NCBI GenBank assembly: GCA_027315255.1
Contig: DAHUYL010000056.1
Span: forward strand, 1 to 64,000
Source: Solirubrobacterales bacterium
Lineage (GTDB): Bacteria > Actinomycetota > Thermoleophilia > Solirubrobacterales > Solirubrobacteraceae
DNA length: 64,000 nucleotides
Direction of reading: 5' to 3'
The position numbers and the translations under genes are program-made. The notes under the pieces are model-generated. The model was given only the letters and a program-made list of their open reading frames with translations. It did no database searches and was not told where the DNA came from. Below are positions 29,611-39,890 of the stretch, in pieces. Numbering within the stretch: position 1 is the first letter of the stretch; every line of letters starts with the position of its first letter.

Positions 29611-31041
29611 ATGCACCTGCTCGACTTCGCCCGCACCCAGTTCGCGATCACCACGCTGTTCCACTTCATCTTCGTGCCGATGTCGATCGGCCTGGCGCTG
29701 TTCGTGGCGGTGTGCCAGACGCGCTGGTACAGGACGAAGGACGAGGTGTACCTCCGGATGACCCGCTTCTGGGGGAAGTTCCTGCTGATCTCGATGGCGA
29801 TCGGGGTCGTCACCGGAATCGTCCAGGAGTTCCAGTTCGGGATGAACTGGTCTGTGTACTCGAAGTACGTCGGCGACGTGTTCGGGCCGCCGCTGGCGCT
29901 CGAGGGGCTGATCGCGTTCTTCCTCGAGTCGACTTTCATCGGGCTGTGGATCTTCGGCTGGGGGCGGCTGCCGGCGAAGCTGCACCTGTGGACGATCTGG
30001 CTCACGTCGATTGGCACGATCCTGTCGGCCTACTTCATCCTCGCAGCCAACTCGTGGATGCAGCATCCGGTCGGATACACGATCAACCACGCCACGGGCC
30101 GGGCGCAGCTGACCAACATCTTCGCGGTCCTGTTCAACGACACGGTGCTGCTCGCGTTCCCGCACACGATCCTCGGCGCGTTCACGACCGGCGGGATGCT
30201 CGTGACCGCGATCTGCGGCTACCTGCTGCTGCGTGGTCGCGGTAGCGCCCTCGTCACCAAGTCGCTGCGGATGGCGCTGCCGATCACCGCTGTCGCGGTG
30301 CTGGCGACGATGGGGTTCGGCGACGGCCAGGGGCGGCTGATGCTGAACCAGCAGCCGATGAAGATGGCAGCCGCCGAGGGGATCTACCACAGCACCAGGG
30401 GTGCGTCGTTCCAGCTGCTCACGACGGGCGCGTTCAAGCGCAACCCTGGCCATGTGACGAATGAGGTGTCGATCCCGCACGTCCTCAGCCTGCTCGAGGA
30501 CTTCTCCTGGAACGCGACCGTCAAGGGGATGGACAACCTCCAGGCCGCTGACGTCAAGAAGTACGGTCCGGGCAACTACATCCCGATCGTCGGCGTCGAG
30601 TGGTGGACGTTCCGGCTGATGATCGGCGCCGGGGTCCTGATGTTCGTGATCAGCCTCGCCGGCGTGTTCCTGATGCGCACGGGGCGGATCGAGCGAACGC
30701 GATGGTTCCACCGGGCCGCGCTCTTGGGGGTGGCGCTGCCGATCCTCGCCAACTGGACCGGCTGGATCTTCACCGAGGTCGGTCGCCAGCCTTGGGTCGT
30801 GTTCGGCCTGCTCAAGACGAACGTCGCCAACTCGCCGAACGTGTCGACCGCCGACGTGGTACTGACGCTCGCCGGCTACCTCGTGATCTACAGCGTGCTG
30901 ATCGCGATCGGTGGCTGGCTGATGTGGCGTGAGGTCAAGCACGGCCCGCAGCCCGATCCGCTCGAGCCGGGGCCCGGCGAGCTGCCACCCGGCGGCGCCG
31001 TCGCCGAGGAGACCGCGCCCGACCTCGTCCTCGCCTACTGA
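29611..31041 (+). CDS. cydA: Cytochrome bd ubiquinol oxidase subunit I
   Basis: DFARTQFAITTLFHFIFVPMSIGL, GRQPWVVFGLLKT. Confidence 0.96.
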   Translation: MHLLDFARTQFAITTLFHFIFVPMSIGLALFVAVCQTRWYRTKDEVYLRMTRFWGKFLLISMAIGVVTGIVQEFQFGMNWSVYSKYVGDVFGPPLALEGLIAFFLESTFIGLWIFGWGRLPAKLHLWTIWLTSIGTILSAYFILAANSWMQHPVGYTINHATGRAQLTNIFAVLFNDTVLLAFPHTILGAFTTGGMLVTAICGYLLLRGRGSALVTKSLRMALPITAVAVLATMGFGDGQGRLMLNQQPMKMAAAEGIYHSTRGASFQLLTTGAFKRNPGHVTNEVSIPHVLSLLEDFSWNATVKGMDNLQAADVKKYGPGNYIPIVGVEWWTFRLMIGAGVLMFVISLAGVFLMRTGRIERTRWFHRAALLGVALPILANWTGWIFTEVGRQPWVVFGLLKTNVANSPNVSTADVVLTLAGYLVIYSVLIAIGGWLMWREVKHGPQPDPLEPGPGELPPGGAVAEETAPDLVLAY

Positions 31042-31063
31042 CACGCGAAAGGCAGCGAACGCG

Positions 31064-32122
31064 ATGCACACCGACCCAAGCTTCCTGCAGGGCCTCTGGT
31101 TCGTTCTGATCTCCGTCCTCTGGGCCGGCTACTTCGTGCTCGAGGGGTTCGACTTCGGCGTCGGCATGCTGACCAAGCTGCTCGCGCGCGACGACACCGA
31201 CACGCGCATGATCATCCACACGATCGGCCCCGTCTGGGACGGCAACGAGGTGTGGCTGCTGGTCGCCGGCGGTGCCACCTTTGCCGCGTTCCCGCAGTGG
31301 TACTCGACCACCTTCAGCGGCTTCTACCTGGCGCTGTTCCTGGTGCTGGCCGCGCTGATTGTCCGGGGCGTCTCGTTCGAGTTCTGGGGCAAGCTCCCGA
31401 GCCGGCGCTGGCGCGACGGCTGGGCGTGGGCGCTGGCGATCTCGAGCGCGCTGGCGGCGCTGCTGTTCGGCGTCGCGTGGGCCGACTTCATCCACGGCGT
31501 GCCGATGTGGGCGAGCCACACCGTCCGTGCCAGCCTGCTCGACCTGCTGCACCCCTACGCGCTGCTCGGCGGCCTCGTGACGCTGTCGGTGTTCTTCGCC
31601 CACGGCGCGAACTTCCTGTCGCTGCGCGTCACCGGCGAGCTGCACGACCGTGCGCGCCGGGTCGCCGATCGGGCAGCGCCGGTCGCGAGCCTGCTGATGG
31701 TCGCGTTCCTCGTGTGGACCGCCTTCGATCTGCACTTCGCGACGGGCCGCGTGCTGGTCGCCGTGCTCGCGGGGCTGGTCGCGGTCGCGACCCCGGTGGC
31801 GGTGCGCCGCGCCGAGGGGCTCGGGTTCGTCGCAGGGACGGTGCAGGTCCTCCTGTTCACCGTCACGCTGGCCGCGGCGCTCTACCCGAACGCGCTGCCG
31901 TCGAGCACCAACCACGCCTACGACCTGACGCTCGCGACGGCCTCCTCGGCCCACTACACGCTGCTCGTGATGACGATCGTGGCGATCGTGATGGTGCCGG
32001 TCGTGCTGCTCTACCAGGGCTGGACGTACTGGGTGTTCCGCCACCGGCTCGGCCGCGACCACTACGACGGCAAGGTCACGCCGATCGGGGTGCTCGAACA
32101 CCGTTTCGGCACGGGCAAGTGA
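31064..32122 (+). CDS. cydB: Cytochrome bd ubiquinol oxidase subunit II
   Basis: LWFVLISVLWAGYFVLEGFDFGVGML, GPVWDGNEVWLL. Confidence 0.96.
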   Translation: MHTDPSFLQGLWFVLISVLWAGYFVLEGFDFGVGMLTKLLARDDTDTRMIIHTIGPVWDGNEVWLLVAGGATFAAFPQWYSTTFSGFYLALFLVLAALIVRGVSFEFWGKLPSRRWRDGWAWALAISSALAALLFGVAWADFIHGVPMWASHTVRASLLDLLHPYALLGGLVTLSVFFAHGANFLSLRVTGELHDRARRVADRAAPVASLLMVAFLVWTAFDLHFATGRVLVAVLAGLVAVATPVAVRRAEGLGFVAGTVQVLLFTVTLAAALYPNALPSSTNHAYDLTLATASSAHYTLLVMTIVAIVMVPVVLLYQGWTYWVFRHRLGRDHYDGKVTPIGVLEHRFGTGK

Positions 32123-33825
32123 GCGATCGCGTCGATCGCCGGCTCGCGCACGAGAGCGTCGCCGCCCGCCCGCACTTCGCCGCCGCGGTAGTGCTCGGGG
32201 TCGCCTCCGCGGCGATCGTCGTCGCGCAGGCTGCGCTGCTCGCGCACATCATCTCGGCCGCGGCGATCCGCCACGCCGGCCTGTCCGCGCTGGGTGGCTC
32301 GCTCGTCGCGCTCGCCGCCGTACTCGCCGCGCGGGCGCTGCTCCAGGGTGGCTTCGAGCTGTCGGGACGCCTGGCGGCGACGCGCGTGATGGCCGTGTTG
32401 CGCGACCGGCTCGCGCGGCACCTGCTGCTCGAGCGTCCGGGCCTCCGTCCCGCCGAGCGAACCGGCGAGCTGGCCGCCGCGGCCGTCCAGGGAGTCGACT
32501 CGCTCGAGAGCTACTTTGCCGGCTACCTGCCCGCGATCGTGCTGGCGACCGCGGTGCCGGTCGCGGTGCTCGCCTGGATCGTCCCGATCGACTGGGTCTG
32601 CGCGCTGATCCTCGCGATCACCGTCCCGATCCTGATCGCGTTCATGATCATCATCGGCCTCGGCGCGCAGTCCCGCACGCGCAGCCGCTGGCAGGCGCTG
32701 TCGCTGCTGTCGAGCCACTTCCTCGACGTCGTTCGCGGCCTCGAGACGCTCCGTGCGCACCGCCGCGAGCGCGCCCAGGCCCAGACGCTCGCGCGGGTCG
32801 GCGAGCGCTACCGCGAGGAGACGATGTCGACGCTGCGGCTGGCGTTCATGTCCTCGCTGGTGCTCGAGCTGTGCGCGATGGTCGGCACCGCGCTGGTCGC
32901 CGCGACGATCGGAGTCCAGCTGACCGGCGGCCACCTGACGCTCGACGCCGGCCTGACGGTGCTGCTGCTCGCGCCCGAGCTGTACAGCCCGCTGCGCCAG
33001 GTCGGTCAGCAGTTCCACGCGAGCGCCGACGGGCTCGCCGCCGCGGCGCGGCTGCTCGAAGTGCTCGGCGAGCCCGGTACGGTCCCGTCGCCGTCGGCGC
33101 CGCGGCCGGCGGGCGATCCGCGGGTGAGCCCGATCAGCCTCGAGAGCGTCTCGCACGCCTATCCGGGGCGGCCCCGCGAGGTTCTGAGCGACGTCTCGTT
33201 GACGATCGCCCCCGGCGAGCTCGTCGCGATCACCGGTCGCAGCGGCGCCGGGAAGAGCACGCTCGCCGCGCTGCTCCTGCGTCTGGCGGATCCGGTCGCG
33301 GGGCGGATCCGTTGCGGCGAGATCGACCTGCGCGACGTCGATCCGGCGGCCTGGCGCGAGCGGATCGCCTGGGTGCCGCAGCGGGCGACGCTGTTCGCTG
33401 GGTCGATCGCCGAGAACATCGCACTGGCGCAGCCGGGCGCGGCTCCGGCCCGGATCGCGCGTGCGGCCGCGAGCGCCGGGCTCTCCGAGATCGTCGCCGC
33501 GCTGCCCGACGGACTCGAGACGGTGATCGGCGAGGGCGGGCGGCAGCTGTCGGCGGGCCAGGGCCAGCGCGTCGCGCTCGCCCGCGCGTTCCTGTCGGAC
33601 GCGCCGCTGGTCGTGCTCGACGAACCGACCGCGAACCTCGACGCGGACACGGCCGCGGTCATCGCCGGCGCGATCGAGCGGCTCGCCCGCGGGCGCACGA
33701 CCGTCCTGATCACGCACGACCTGCGCCTCGCAGCGCGGGCCGGGCGGATCGTCGAGTTGCGCGACGGCCGGATCGTCTCGAACCTGGCGGCGTGCGTGGG
33801 CGCGCCGCTGGCGGTGGCCGCGTGA
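32119..33825 (+). CDS. cydD: Thiol reductant ABC exporter subunit CydD
   Basis: ABC exporter fold, TGRSGAGKSTLAALLLRL, LSAGQGQRVALARAFL; GTG start overlapping the cydB stop. Confidence 0.9.
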   Translation: MSDRVDRRLAHESVAARPHFAAAVVLGVASAAIVVAQAALLAHIISAAAIRHAGLSALGGSLVALAAVLAARALLQGGFELSGRLAATRVMAVLRDRLARHLLLERPGLRPAERTGELAAAAVQGVDSLESYFAGYLPAIVLATAVPVAVLAWIVPIDWVCALILAITVPILIAFMIIIGLGAQSRTRSRWQALSLLSSHFLDVVRGLETLRAHRRERAQAQTLARVGERYREETMSTLRLAFMSSLVLELCAMVGTALVAATIGVQLTGGHLTLDAGLTVLLLAPELYSPLRQVGQQFHASADGLAAAARLLEVLGEPGTVPSPSAPRPAGDPRVSPISLESVSHAYPGRPREVLSDVSLTIAPGELVAITGRSGAGKSTLAALLLRLADPVAGRIRCGEIDLRDVDPAAWRERIAWVPQRATLFAGSIAENIALAQPGAAPARIARAAASAGLSEIVAALPDGLETVIGEGGRQLSAGQGQRVALARAFLSDAPLVVLDEPTANLDADTAAVIAGAIERLARGRTTVLITHDLRLAARAGRIVELRDGRIVSNLAACVGAPLAVAA

Positions 33826-35468
33826 GCGCCGCGACCGCGGCGGTGATCCGGGCCGCGCGGCTGCAGCGCGGCGAGGGGCGCCGGCTCGTGCTGTCGATCG
33901 CGCTCGCGTTCGGGACGGTCGTGGCCGCGACCGGGCTGCTCACCACGTCCGGCTACCTGATCTCGCGCGCTGCGCAGCGCCCCGACATCCTCGAGCTGAC
34001 CGCCGCGATCACCGCGGCGCAGGCGTTCGGGCTGGCGCGGGCGCCGCTGCGCTACGCCGAGCGCCTCGTCTCCCACGACCTCGCGCTGCGGATTCTGGCG
34101 CGGCTGCGCGCCGGCTTCTACGCGGTGCTCGCGCCGCTCGGTCCCGGCTCGCTCGGCGAGCACCGCCGGGGCGAGTTGCTGTCCCGGTTCGTCGCCGACG
34201 TCGACGCGCTCCAGGATCTGTACCTGCGGGCGCTCGCGCCGCCTTGTGTGGCGGCGCTCGTGATCGTCTCCGCGGGCGTCGCCGCCTGGACGGCGCTGCC
34301 GCTCGCGGCGCTCGTCATCGCCGGCTCGCTCGCGGTCGCGGCGGTTGCCGTCCCGCTCGTGACCGGGGCGTTGGCCGGTGCCGCCGGCCGGCGTCAGGCG
34401 CCGGCGCGGGCCGCGCTCGCGACCGAGCTGGTCGAGGCGCTCGACGGCGGCGTCGAGCTGGCGGTCGCCGGTCGCGGGCCCGAGCGCGTGCAGCGGCTGC
34501 GAGCACTGAGCGGGCGGCTCACGTGGGTCGCACGCCGCGATGCGGTTGCCGGTGCGGCGGCGACGACGCTCAGCTCGCTGCTGACCGGCGGGGCGGTCGT
34601 CCTCGTGCTGCTGGTCGGGATCCCGGCCGTCCACAGCGGCGCGCTGGCGGGCGTGCTGCTGGCCGCGATCGTGTTCCTCGTGATGGGTGCGTTCGAGGGG
34701 CTTCAGCCGCTGCCGGCGGCCGCCCGGACGCTGCGCGGCTGCGCCCAGGCCGCCGAGCGGCTCGAGGAGCTCGGCTCGCTCCAGCCGGCGATCGTCGATC
34801 CGCCGGCGCCCGTGCCACTGCCGGCGACCGGCTCGCTGGCGCTGCACGCGGTGGCCTTCTCCTACGACCGTGCGGCGCCCCTGCTCGATTCGATGTCGTT
34901 CGAGTTCGAGCCGGGGTGCAGGGTGGCGGTCACCGGCCCGAGCGGCGCCGGCAAGACGACGCTCGCGCGGCTGCTCGTGCGCTTCCTCGACCCGGTGCGT
35001 GGCGCGGTGACGCTCGGCCGCGTCGACCTGCGCGAGCTGGCCGCTGACGACGTCCGAGGCGCGGTGGTGCTGATCGCCCAGGATGCTCACGTGTTCGCGT
35101 CGAGCATCCGTCAGAACCTGTTGCTGGCCCGGCACGGCGCGACCGAGGAGGAGCTGTGGGCGGCGTTGCAGGCCGTTCAGCTCGACGGGTTCGTGCGGGC
35201 GCTTCCCGACGGCCTGGACACGCTCGCCGGCGAGGACGGCAAGCTCCTGTCCGGTGGCCAGCGCCAGCGGCTGACGATCGCGCGGGCGCTCGTGTCGGAC
35301 GCGCGCTGGCTGGTGCTCGACGAGCCGACAGCCCACCTCGACGTGGACACGGCGACCGAGCTGATGCGGGCGGTCGACGCTGCCGCGGGCGACCGCGGGC
35401 TGATCGTGATCTCGCACCGGCCGGAGGGGCTCGAGGACTTCGACCGGCTCGCGCTCGCGCCGGCCTGA
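33822..35468 (+). CDS. cydC: Thiol reductant ABC exporter subunit CydC
   Basis: [51 protein letters not shown] start overlapping the cydD stop. Confidence 0.9.
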   Translation: MSAATAAVIRAARLQRGEGRRLVLSIALAFGTVVAATGLLTTSGYLISRAAQRPDILELTAAITAAQAFGLARAPLRYAERLVSHDLALRILARLRAGFYAVLAPLGPGSLGEHRRGELLSRFVADVDALQDLYLRALAPPCVAALVIVSAGVAAWTALPLAALVIAGSLAVAAVAVPLVTGALAGAAGRRQAPARAALATELVEALDGGVELAVAGRGPERVQRLRALSGRLTWVARRDAVAGAAATTLSSLLTGGAVVLVLLVGIPAVHSGALAGVLLAAIVFLVMGAFEGLQPLPAAARTLRGCAQAAERLEELGSLQPAIVDPPAPVPLPATGSLALHAVAFSYDRAAPLLDSMSFEFEPGCRVAVTGPSGAGKTTLARLLVRFLDPVRGAVTLGRVDLRELAADDVRGAVVLIAQDAHVFASSIRQNLLLARHGATEEELWAALQAVQLDGFVRALPDGLDTLAGEDGKLLSGGQRQRLTIARALVSDARWLVLDEPTAHLDVDTATELMRAVDAAAGDRGLIVISHRPEGLEDFDRLALAPA

Positions 35469-35504
35469 CGCGTTCTGCGCGACCGGATCCGACATCATGC
35501 GGCC

Positions 35505-37043
35505 GTGGACCGAGACGGCGCGATCATCGCGATGCTGACCGCACGCGGCGCCGCAGCGGCGCCCCACGCTCAGGGACGCAACCTGCTCGAGCACCTGATC
35601 GGCACGGCTGAGCTGCTCGGCCGCTGGCGCCAGCCGGACACGATCCGGCGCGCCGCGCTGATCCACAGCGTCTACGGCACCGACGTCTACCGCCACGCGA
35701 TCGCCGGGGAGGGGGACCGCGCCGAGCTGGCGGCGGTGGCCGGCGAGGACGCCGAGCGGCTGGCGCACCTGTTCGCCGTGACTCCGCGGCGGATGTTGTT
35801 CGCCGGCACGCATCGGTGGCTGAGGGGCCTCCCCGGCGACCCCAGCCGCGACGAGCTGGACGCGATCGTGATCATGCACATGGCGAACATCGCCGAGCAG
35901 AGCCGGCAGCCCGACGGCACGCCCGGACGGTGGCTCGTGCGGGTGCGTGACCTGGCCGCTCACGTCTTCGACTCCGAGACGATCATGTTGCCGGCATTCG
36001 TCGGGCATCTGCTCGACCTGACGGCCGCCGCCGAGGCCGACGTTCGCGCTCGCTACCTCGAGGCGCTCGGCGCCGACGGCGAGGCGCGCTCCACCGGGCT
36101 GGCGCTCCTCGCCGCCGCCTGCCCCGTGCTCGCGGAGCCCTGCGTCGCGCTCGCCGAGACTGCGGCCGAGCGTGGGGACGCGGACGGCGCGCGGAGATGG
36201 GGCGAGCAGGCGCGGAGGCGGCTGCTGGCGCTCGGGACCGCGTGGGACAAGCGCCAGTCCTACGAGGAGTGGCTGGTGCGGGCGGAGCGGCCGGCCGGCA
36301 CGATCTCGGCGGCGGCGACGTCCGCCCGGCAGCGCGCCCACAGCAGGTTTCACCGCTACCTCGAGTCGCTGCTCGATGCGCCCTCCGGCGCCGTCTACCC
36401 GGACGTCGAGAGCATGCCGTTCCACGACCCGGGGCAGTTCGAGATCGTCGCCGAGCTCGAGGCCAACTACGAGGCGATTCGGAACGAGGTCCTCGCACTG
36501 GGCGAGATGAGGTTCCAGCGCGAGAGCGAGCTGATCGAACGCACCGGCTCGTGGGACGTCGCCTTCCTCCACGAGCGCGGCCGCCGCAACCAGGAGGTGT
36601 GCGACGCCTGCCCGGTGACGGCGAGCACGATCGAGCGGCATCGCACGATTCGCACCCACGCAGGGCTCAGCTACTTCTCCCGCATGCGCGCCGACACCCA
36701 CATCGCGGCGCACCGGGGACCGACCAACCTGCGGCTACGATGTCACCTCGGCATCATCGTCCCCGAGGGCGACTGTGGAATCCGGGTCGGCGACGAGCTC
36801 GGCCGCTGGCAGGAGGGGCGCTGCATCGTGTTCGACGACCGCCACGAGCACGAGGCCTGGAACCACACCGCCGCCGAGCGGATCGTCCTGATCGTCGATC
36901 TGTGGCATCCCGACCTCAGCCCCGACGAGGTCCGCTGGCTCGAGTCGATGCACGTCAGCACCGCCTTCCATGCGGCTCGGCTGAGCCGGTACTGGGCCCG
37001 CAACGACGCCGCCGCGAGGCTCGCCGCCGGCGGGCTCGCCTAG
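35505..37043 (+). CDS. DUF6817 (HD-like) - TPR-like - aspartyl/asparaginyl beta-hydroxylase fusion
   Basis: N-terminal GRNLLEHLIGTAELLGRWRQPDTIRRAALIHSVYGTDVY; C-terminal HRGPTNLRLRCHLGI...GRCIVFDDRHEHEAWNHTAAERIVLIVDLWHPDL. Confidence 0.8.
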   Translation: MDRDGAIIAMLTARGAAAAPHAQGRNLLEHLIGTAELLGRWRQPDTIRRAALIHSVYGTDVYRHAIAGEGDRAELAAVAGEDAERLAHLFAVTPRRMLFAGTHRWLRGLPGDPSRDELDAIVIMHMANIAEQSRQPDGTPGRWLVRVRDLAAHVFDSETIMLPAFVGHLLDLTAAAEADVRARYLEALGADGEARSTGLALLAAACPVLAEPCVALAETAAERGDADGARRWGEQARRRLLALGTAWDKRQSYEEWLVRAERPAGTISAAATSARQRAHSRFHRYLESLLDAPSGAVYPDVESMPFHDPGQFEIVAELEANYEAIRNEVLALGEMRFQRESELIERTGSWDVAFLHERGRRNQEVCDACPVTASTIERHRTIRTHAGLSYFSRMRADTHIAAHRGPTNLRLRCHLGIIVPEGDCGIRVGDELGRWQEGRCIVFDDRHEHEAWNHTAAERIVLIVDLWHPDLSPDEVRWLESMHVSTAFHAARLSRYWARNDAAARLAAGGLA

Positions 37044-37064
37044 CAGCTTCCGGTCGCCAACCTG

Positions 37065-37898
37065 CTAGGAGTCGCCTCCGCCGTCGCCTCCATCGCCGCC
37101 GTCCCCTCCGTCACCACCACGGTCGCCGTCTCCACCGCCGTCGCCGCCGTCACCGAACAGGTCGCCGATCACGTCGTCGACGGCGCCGATCGCAGCGTCT
37201 GCGGCGTCGCCGACGGCCCCGAGGCCACCGTCGACCACGTCCCCGATCGCACCGATGCCGGCACCGAGGACTCCGGTGGCCGCACCGACCGCGTCACCGA
37301 CCAGTCCAATGCCCGCGCCGAGCGCCGACCCGACCAGCAGGTCGTTGATCAGGTGCCCGCCTCCGAAGCTCTGGTAGTAGCCGCTGGCCCACGGGCCGTA
37401 GTACCCGGGAAGGTTCCACCAGAACCACATGTCGTCGTTCTGCAGGAGCCGGACAGTTCGCGCCTGTGGCTCCGACTTCTCCCGGATCAGCTTGGCGCAG
37501 GCCGCGCACACCGGAACGAGCCGCTGCGCACCGCCCTCTGGCGCCCATCGGACGGCGGTGACCGACGGGCCGTGCCGCGGATCGAAGAAGCACGGTGGCC
37601 GCCGCTCCGGGATCGGTTGCCTGTGCGCGAGCGCGGTCGCGGCTGCCAGCTGATACCGCCCGACCTCCAGCAGCTCGCTGATCGCGGCGAGCTGCTCGGG
37701 GTGCTTGGCTCGCGCGAGCTGACGCTGCGCTCGCTGATGGGCCTTCTGGGCCTCGGCGTGGCGGATCCTGGCTTCGTCGGGTGCGCCCGACAGGTGTGGC
37801 TCGAGTGCCTGGAGGTCGGTGCCGAGCGCGTCGACGTCCTCTTGGGCCGTGTCCCGCACTTCGTGGAACTGCTCGTGATGATGTCCAAAAAGTGGCAT
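37065..37898 (-). CDS. Uncharacterised protein: N-terminal coiled coil, PPCFFDPRHGPS/VCAAC segment, Gly-rich region and Asp-Gly tail
   Basis: Start ATG at 37898; tail GDGGDGGGDGDRGGDGGDGGDGGDGGGDS. Confidence 0.6.
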   Translation of the reverse strand: MPLFGHHHEQFHEVRDTAQEDVDALGTDLQALEPHLSGAPDEARIRHAEAQKAHQRAQRQLARAKHPEQLAAISELLEVGRYQLAAATALAHRQPIPERRPPCFFDPRHGPSVTAVRWAPEGGAQRLVPVCAACAKLIREKSEPQARTVRLLQNDDMWFWWNLPGYYGPWASGYYQSFGGGHLINDLLVGSALGAGIGLVGDAVGAATGVLGAGIGAIGDVVDGGLGAVGDAADAAIGAVDDVIGDLFGDGGDGGGDGDRGGDGGDGGDGGDGGGDS

Positions 37899-37966
37899 AG
37901 CGCGCGATCCTAACCGTTCGGGCGGGTCGGGCCGCATGCGACGGCGGGCGCCGTCGCGGCCACCGC

Positions 37967-39667
37967 TCAGCTCGCCTCGCCCGCCAGTCCCTGGACGACT
38001 GCAGCCCGGCCCACGACCGCGATCCGCTCGCCGACCGACAGCACGCGCGAATCCGGCAGGTGCCATTCGGCGGGTTCGGTGGGCTTGGGCGCGGCCGCCA
38101 GAACCCGGAGCTCACCCGATGCCTGTAGGTCGGACACCCGCTTCCCGGCGGCGGGCCCTCCTGCAACCACGTCACACTCTGCGAACGCTAGCGCCTCGCC
38201 GCCGACGTGGATCGTGGTCACGGGCCCGCGACCGAGCATCTCAGTCGCGAACACGGGCGCGGCGATCACCGCGGTGCTGCGGGAGATGTGGATGTTGAAC
38301 CGTTGCTCGACCGCGGTCGAGAGCTCGTTGTCGAACAGCCGAAGGATGATCCGGACGCCGGTGTGCAGGGCGCGTGCGGTGACGGCGACCTGAAGGTCGG
38401 CGACGTCGTTGTCGGTGGCGGTGACGACCGCCTGTGCGTGCTCGACCTGCGCGGCCTTCAGCGTCTCGGTCAGGGTCGCATCGCCGATCACGACGGGGAT
38501 TCCCATCCGGCGTGCGGCCGCCACGTGGCGGCTGTCGTCATCGCGATCGATCGCCACGACCTGCACCCCCTGCTCGAGGAACTCCCCGAGCAGCCGGAAG
38601 CCAATGTTGCCGAGCCCGCAGACGATCACGTGGTTGCGCATCCGGCCGCGGACGCTGCCGAGGACCTGAGCCAGGCGCACGCCGATGATCGTGTCGGTGA
38701 GGACCGCGAAGAAGATCGCCAGCGCCGTCGCCCCGAGCATGATGAACCCGATCCCGACGAGCTTCACCGTGGCAGGGTCGTTCTGGAGATTGATGTCGCC
38801 ATAGCCGACGGTCGAAAGCGTCACGACCGTGAAATACAGCGACGTGATCGGACTGAGACCCTTGGCGATGCTGAAGTAGACAGTGCCGGCGACGACCAAT
38901 GTGACCATCGTCGCCAGCACGATCCGCAGGCGCGTGTCGAGCAGCTGGCGGACCGTCGACGTCGCCGCCCACCACTTGTCGGCGACGGTCCGCTGGTCGT
39001 GGGCCGGCGCGCGCAACCGTCCCGGAGCCGCGTCCTCGAACGGCCCCAGGTCGGTGATCACCTGACCGCCCGGCTCCGCCTGCGGTGGGAACAGCTCCGC
39101 CTTGCCGCCGCTGATGTTTGCGAGCGCCATCAGCACCGGCCGGTTCCGATCGGTGTCGGTCCGCGTTCGCTCCACGAGCAGCGCCCGTCCGGCGATCGCG
39201 ATGCGCTCGCCGTCGTACTCGCCGAGTGCGGCCGCGGCAAGGAAAGGCGCGGCGATCGCCGACTGGCTCAAGATCACGCAGTCCTCGAACAGATCCTTGA
39301 TCCGTTCGCCCAGGTCCTCGTTGAACAGCCGCAGCACGATTCTGAGGCTGTCCCCGTGCTTGGCTGCGATCAGGGCGCCGCGAAGGTTGCCGAGGTCGTC
39401 GTCGGCCACCAACGCCATCGCCTGCGCGCGATCGATGCCCGCACGGCCGAGCGCCAGCTCGTCATCCGGGCCGCCGTCGAGGATCGAGATCCCGAGTGCC
39501 GACAATGCGGACTCGAACGCCGGCTTCGCCTCCGAGCGGATCACGACGACCTGCTCTCCGAGCGTGTGCAGATGCTCTGCCAGGCGCAGCCCGAGCGTGT
39601 TCAGCCCGCACACGATGTGGTGGTTCGAGTAGGCGCTCGAGCCCGGACCCGTGGTGCCCTCCGTCAT
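37967..39667 (-). CDS. RCK/TrkA-N domain potassium channel protein, RCK-2TM-RCK
   Basis: TSLYFTVVTLSTVGYGDI pore filter; NHHIVCGLNTLGLRLAEHL and NHVIVCGLGNIGFRLLGEFL Rossmann motifs. Confidence 0.9.
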   Translation of the reverse strand: MTEGTTGPGSSAYSNHHIVCGLNTLGLRLAEHLHTLGEQVVVIRSEAKPAFESALSALGISILDGGPDDELALGRAGIDRAQAMALVADDDLGNLRGALIAAKHGDSLRIVLRLFNEDLGERIKDLFEDCVILSQSAIAAPFLAAAALGEYDGERIAIAGRALLVERTRTDTDRNRPVLMALANISGGKAELFPPQAEPGGQVITDLGPFEDAAPGRLRAPAHDQRTVADKWWAATSTVRQLLDTRLRIVLATMVTLVVAGTVYFSIAKGLSPITSLYFTVVTLSTVGYGDINLQNDPATVKLVGIGFIMLGATALAIFFAVLTDTIIGVRLAQVLGSVRGRMRNHVIVCGLGNIGFRLLGEFLEQGVQVVAIDRDDDSRHVAAARRMGIPVVIGDATLTETLKAAQVEHAQAVVTATDNDVADLQVAVTARALHTGVRIILRLFDNELSTAVEQRFNIHISRSTAVIAAPVFATEMLGRGPVTTIHVGGEALAFAECDVVAGGPAAGKRVSDLQASGELRVLAAAPKPTEPAEWHLPDSRVLSVGERIAVVGRAAVVQGLAGEAS

Positions 39668-39696
39668 CCCGGTCCGGGATCATATTCGGGGACGGC

Positions 39697-39890
39697 TCAG
39701 CCGAGGCTCGGCGGCGTCGGGACCGTGCAGCGGTTGGCGCGCGCCGCCGGGTAGGTGCCGGTCTCGGTGCTCTTGAACCCGGACTGCGTCTGTGCCTGCC
39801 CGGCGGGGGTGATCTTGCCGATCGCCGGGGTGTAGCCGGCCGTGCTGCCAGGGTCGTCGAACCACAGGTCCCGAGACCGCGGATCGCCAT
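39697..39890 (-). pseudogene. C-terminal fragment of a virginiamycin-B-lyase-like (Vgb) propeller gene
   Basis: DLWFDDPGSTAGYTPAIGKITPAGQ...FKSTETGTYPAARANRCTVPTPPSLG, no upstream coding continuation. Confidence 0.5.

Noticed and set aside
33159-36713. 1184-aa minus-strand ORF opposite cydC and the AspH fusion
   Set aside because: Antisense shadow ORF spanning several well-supported genes; no recognisable motif.
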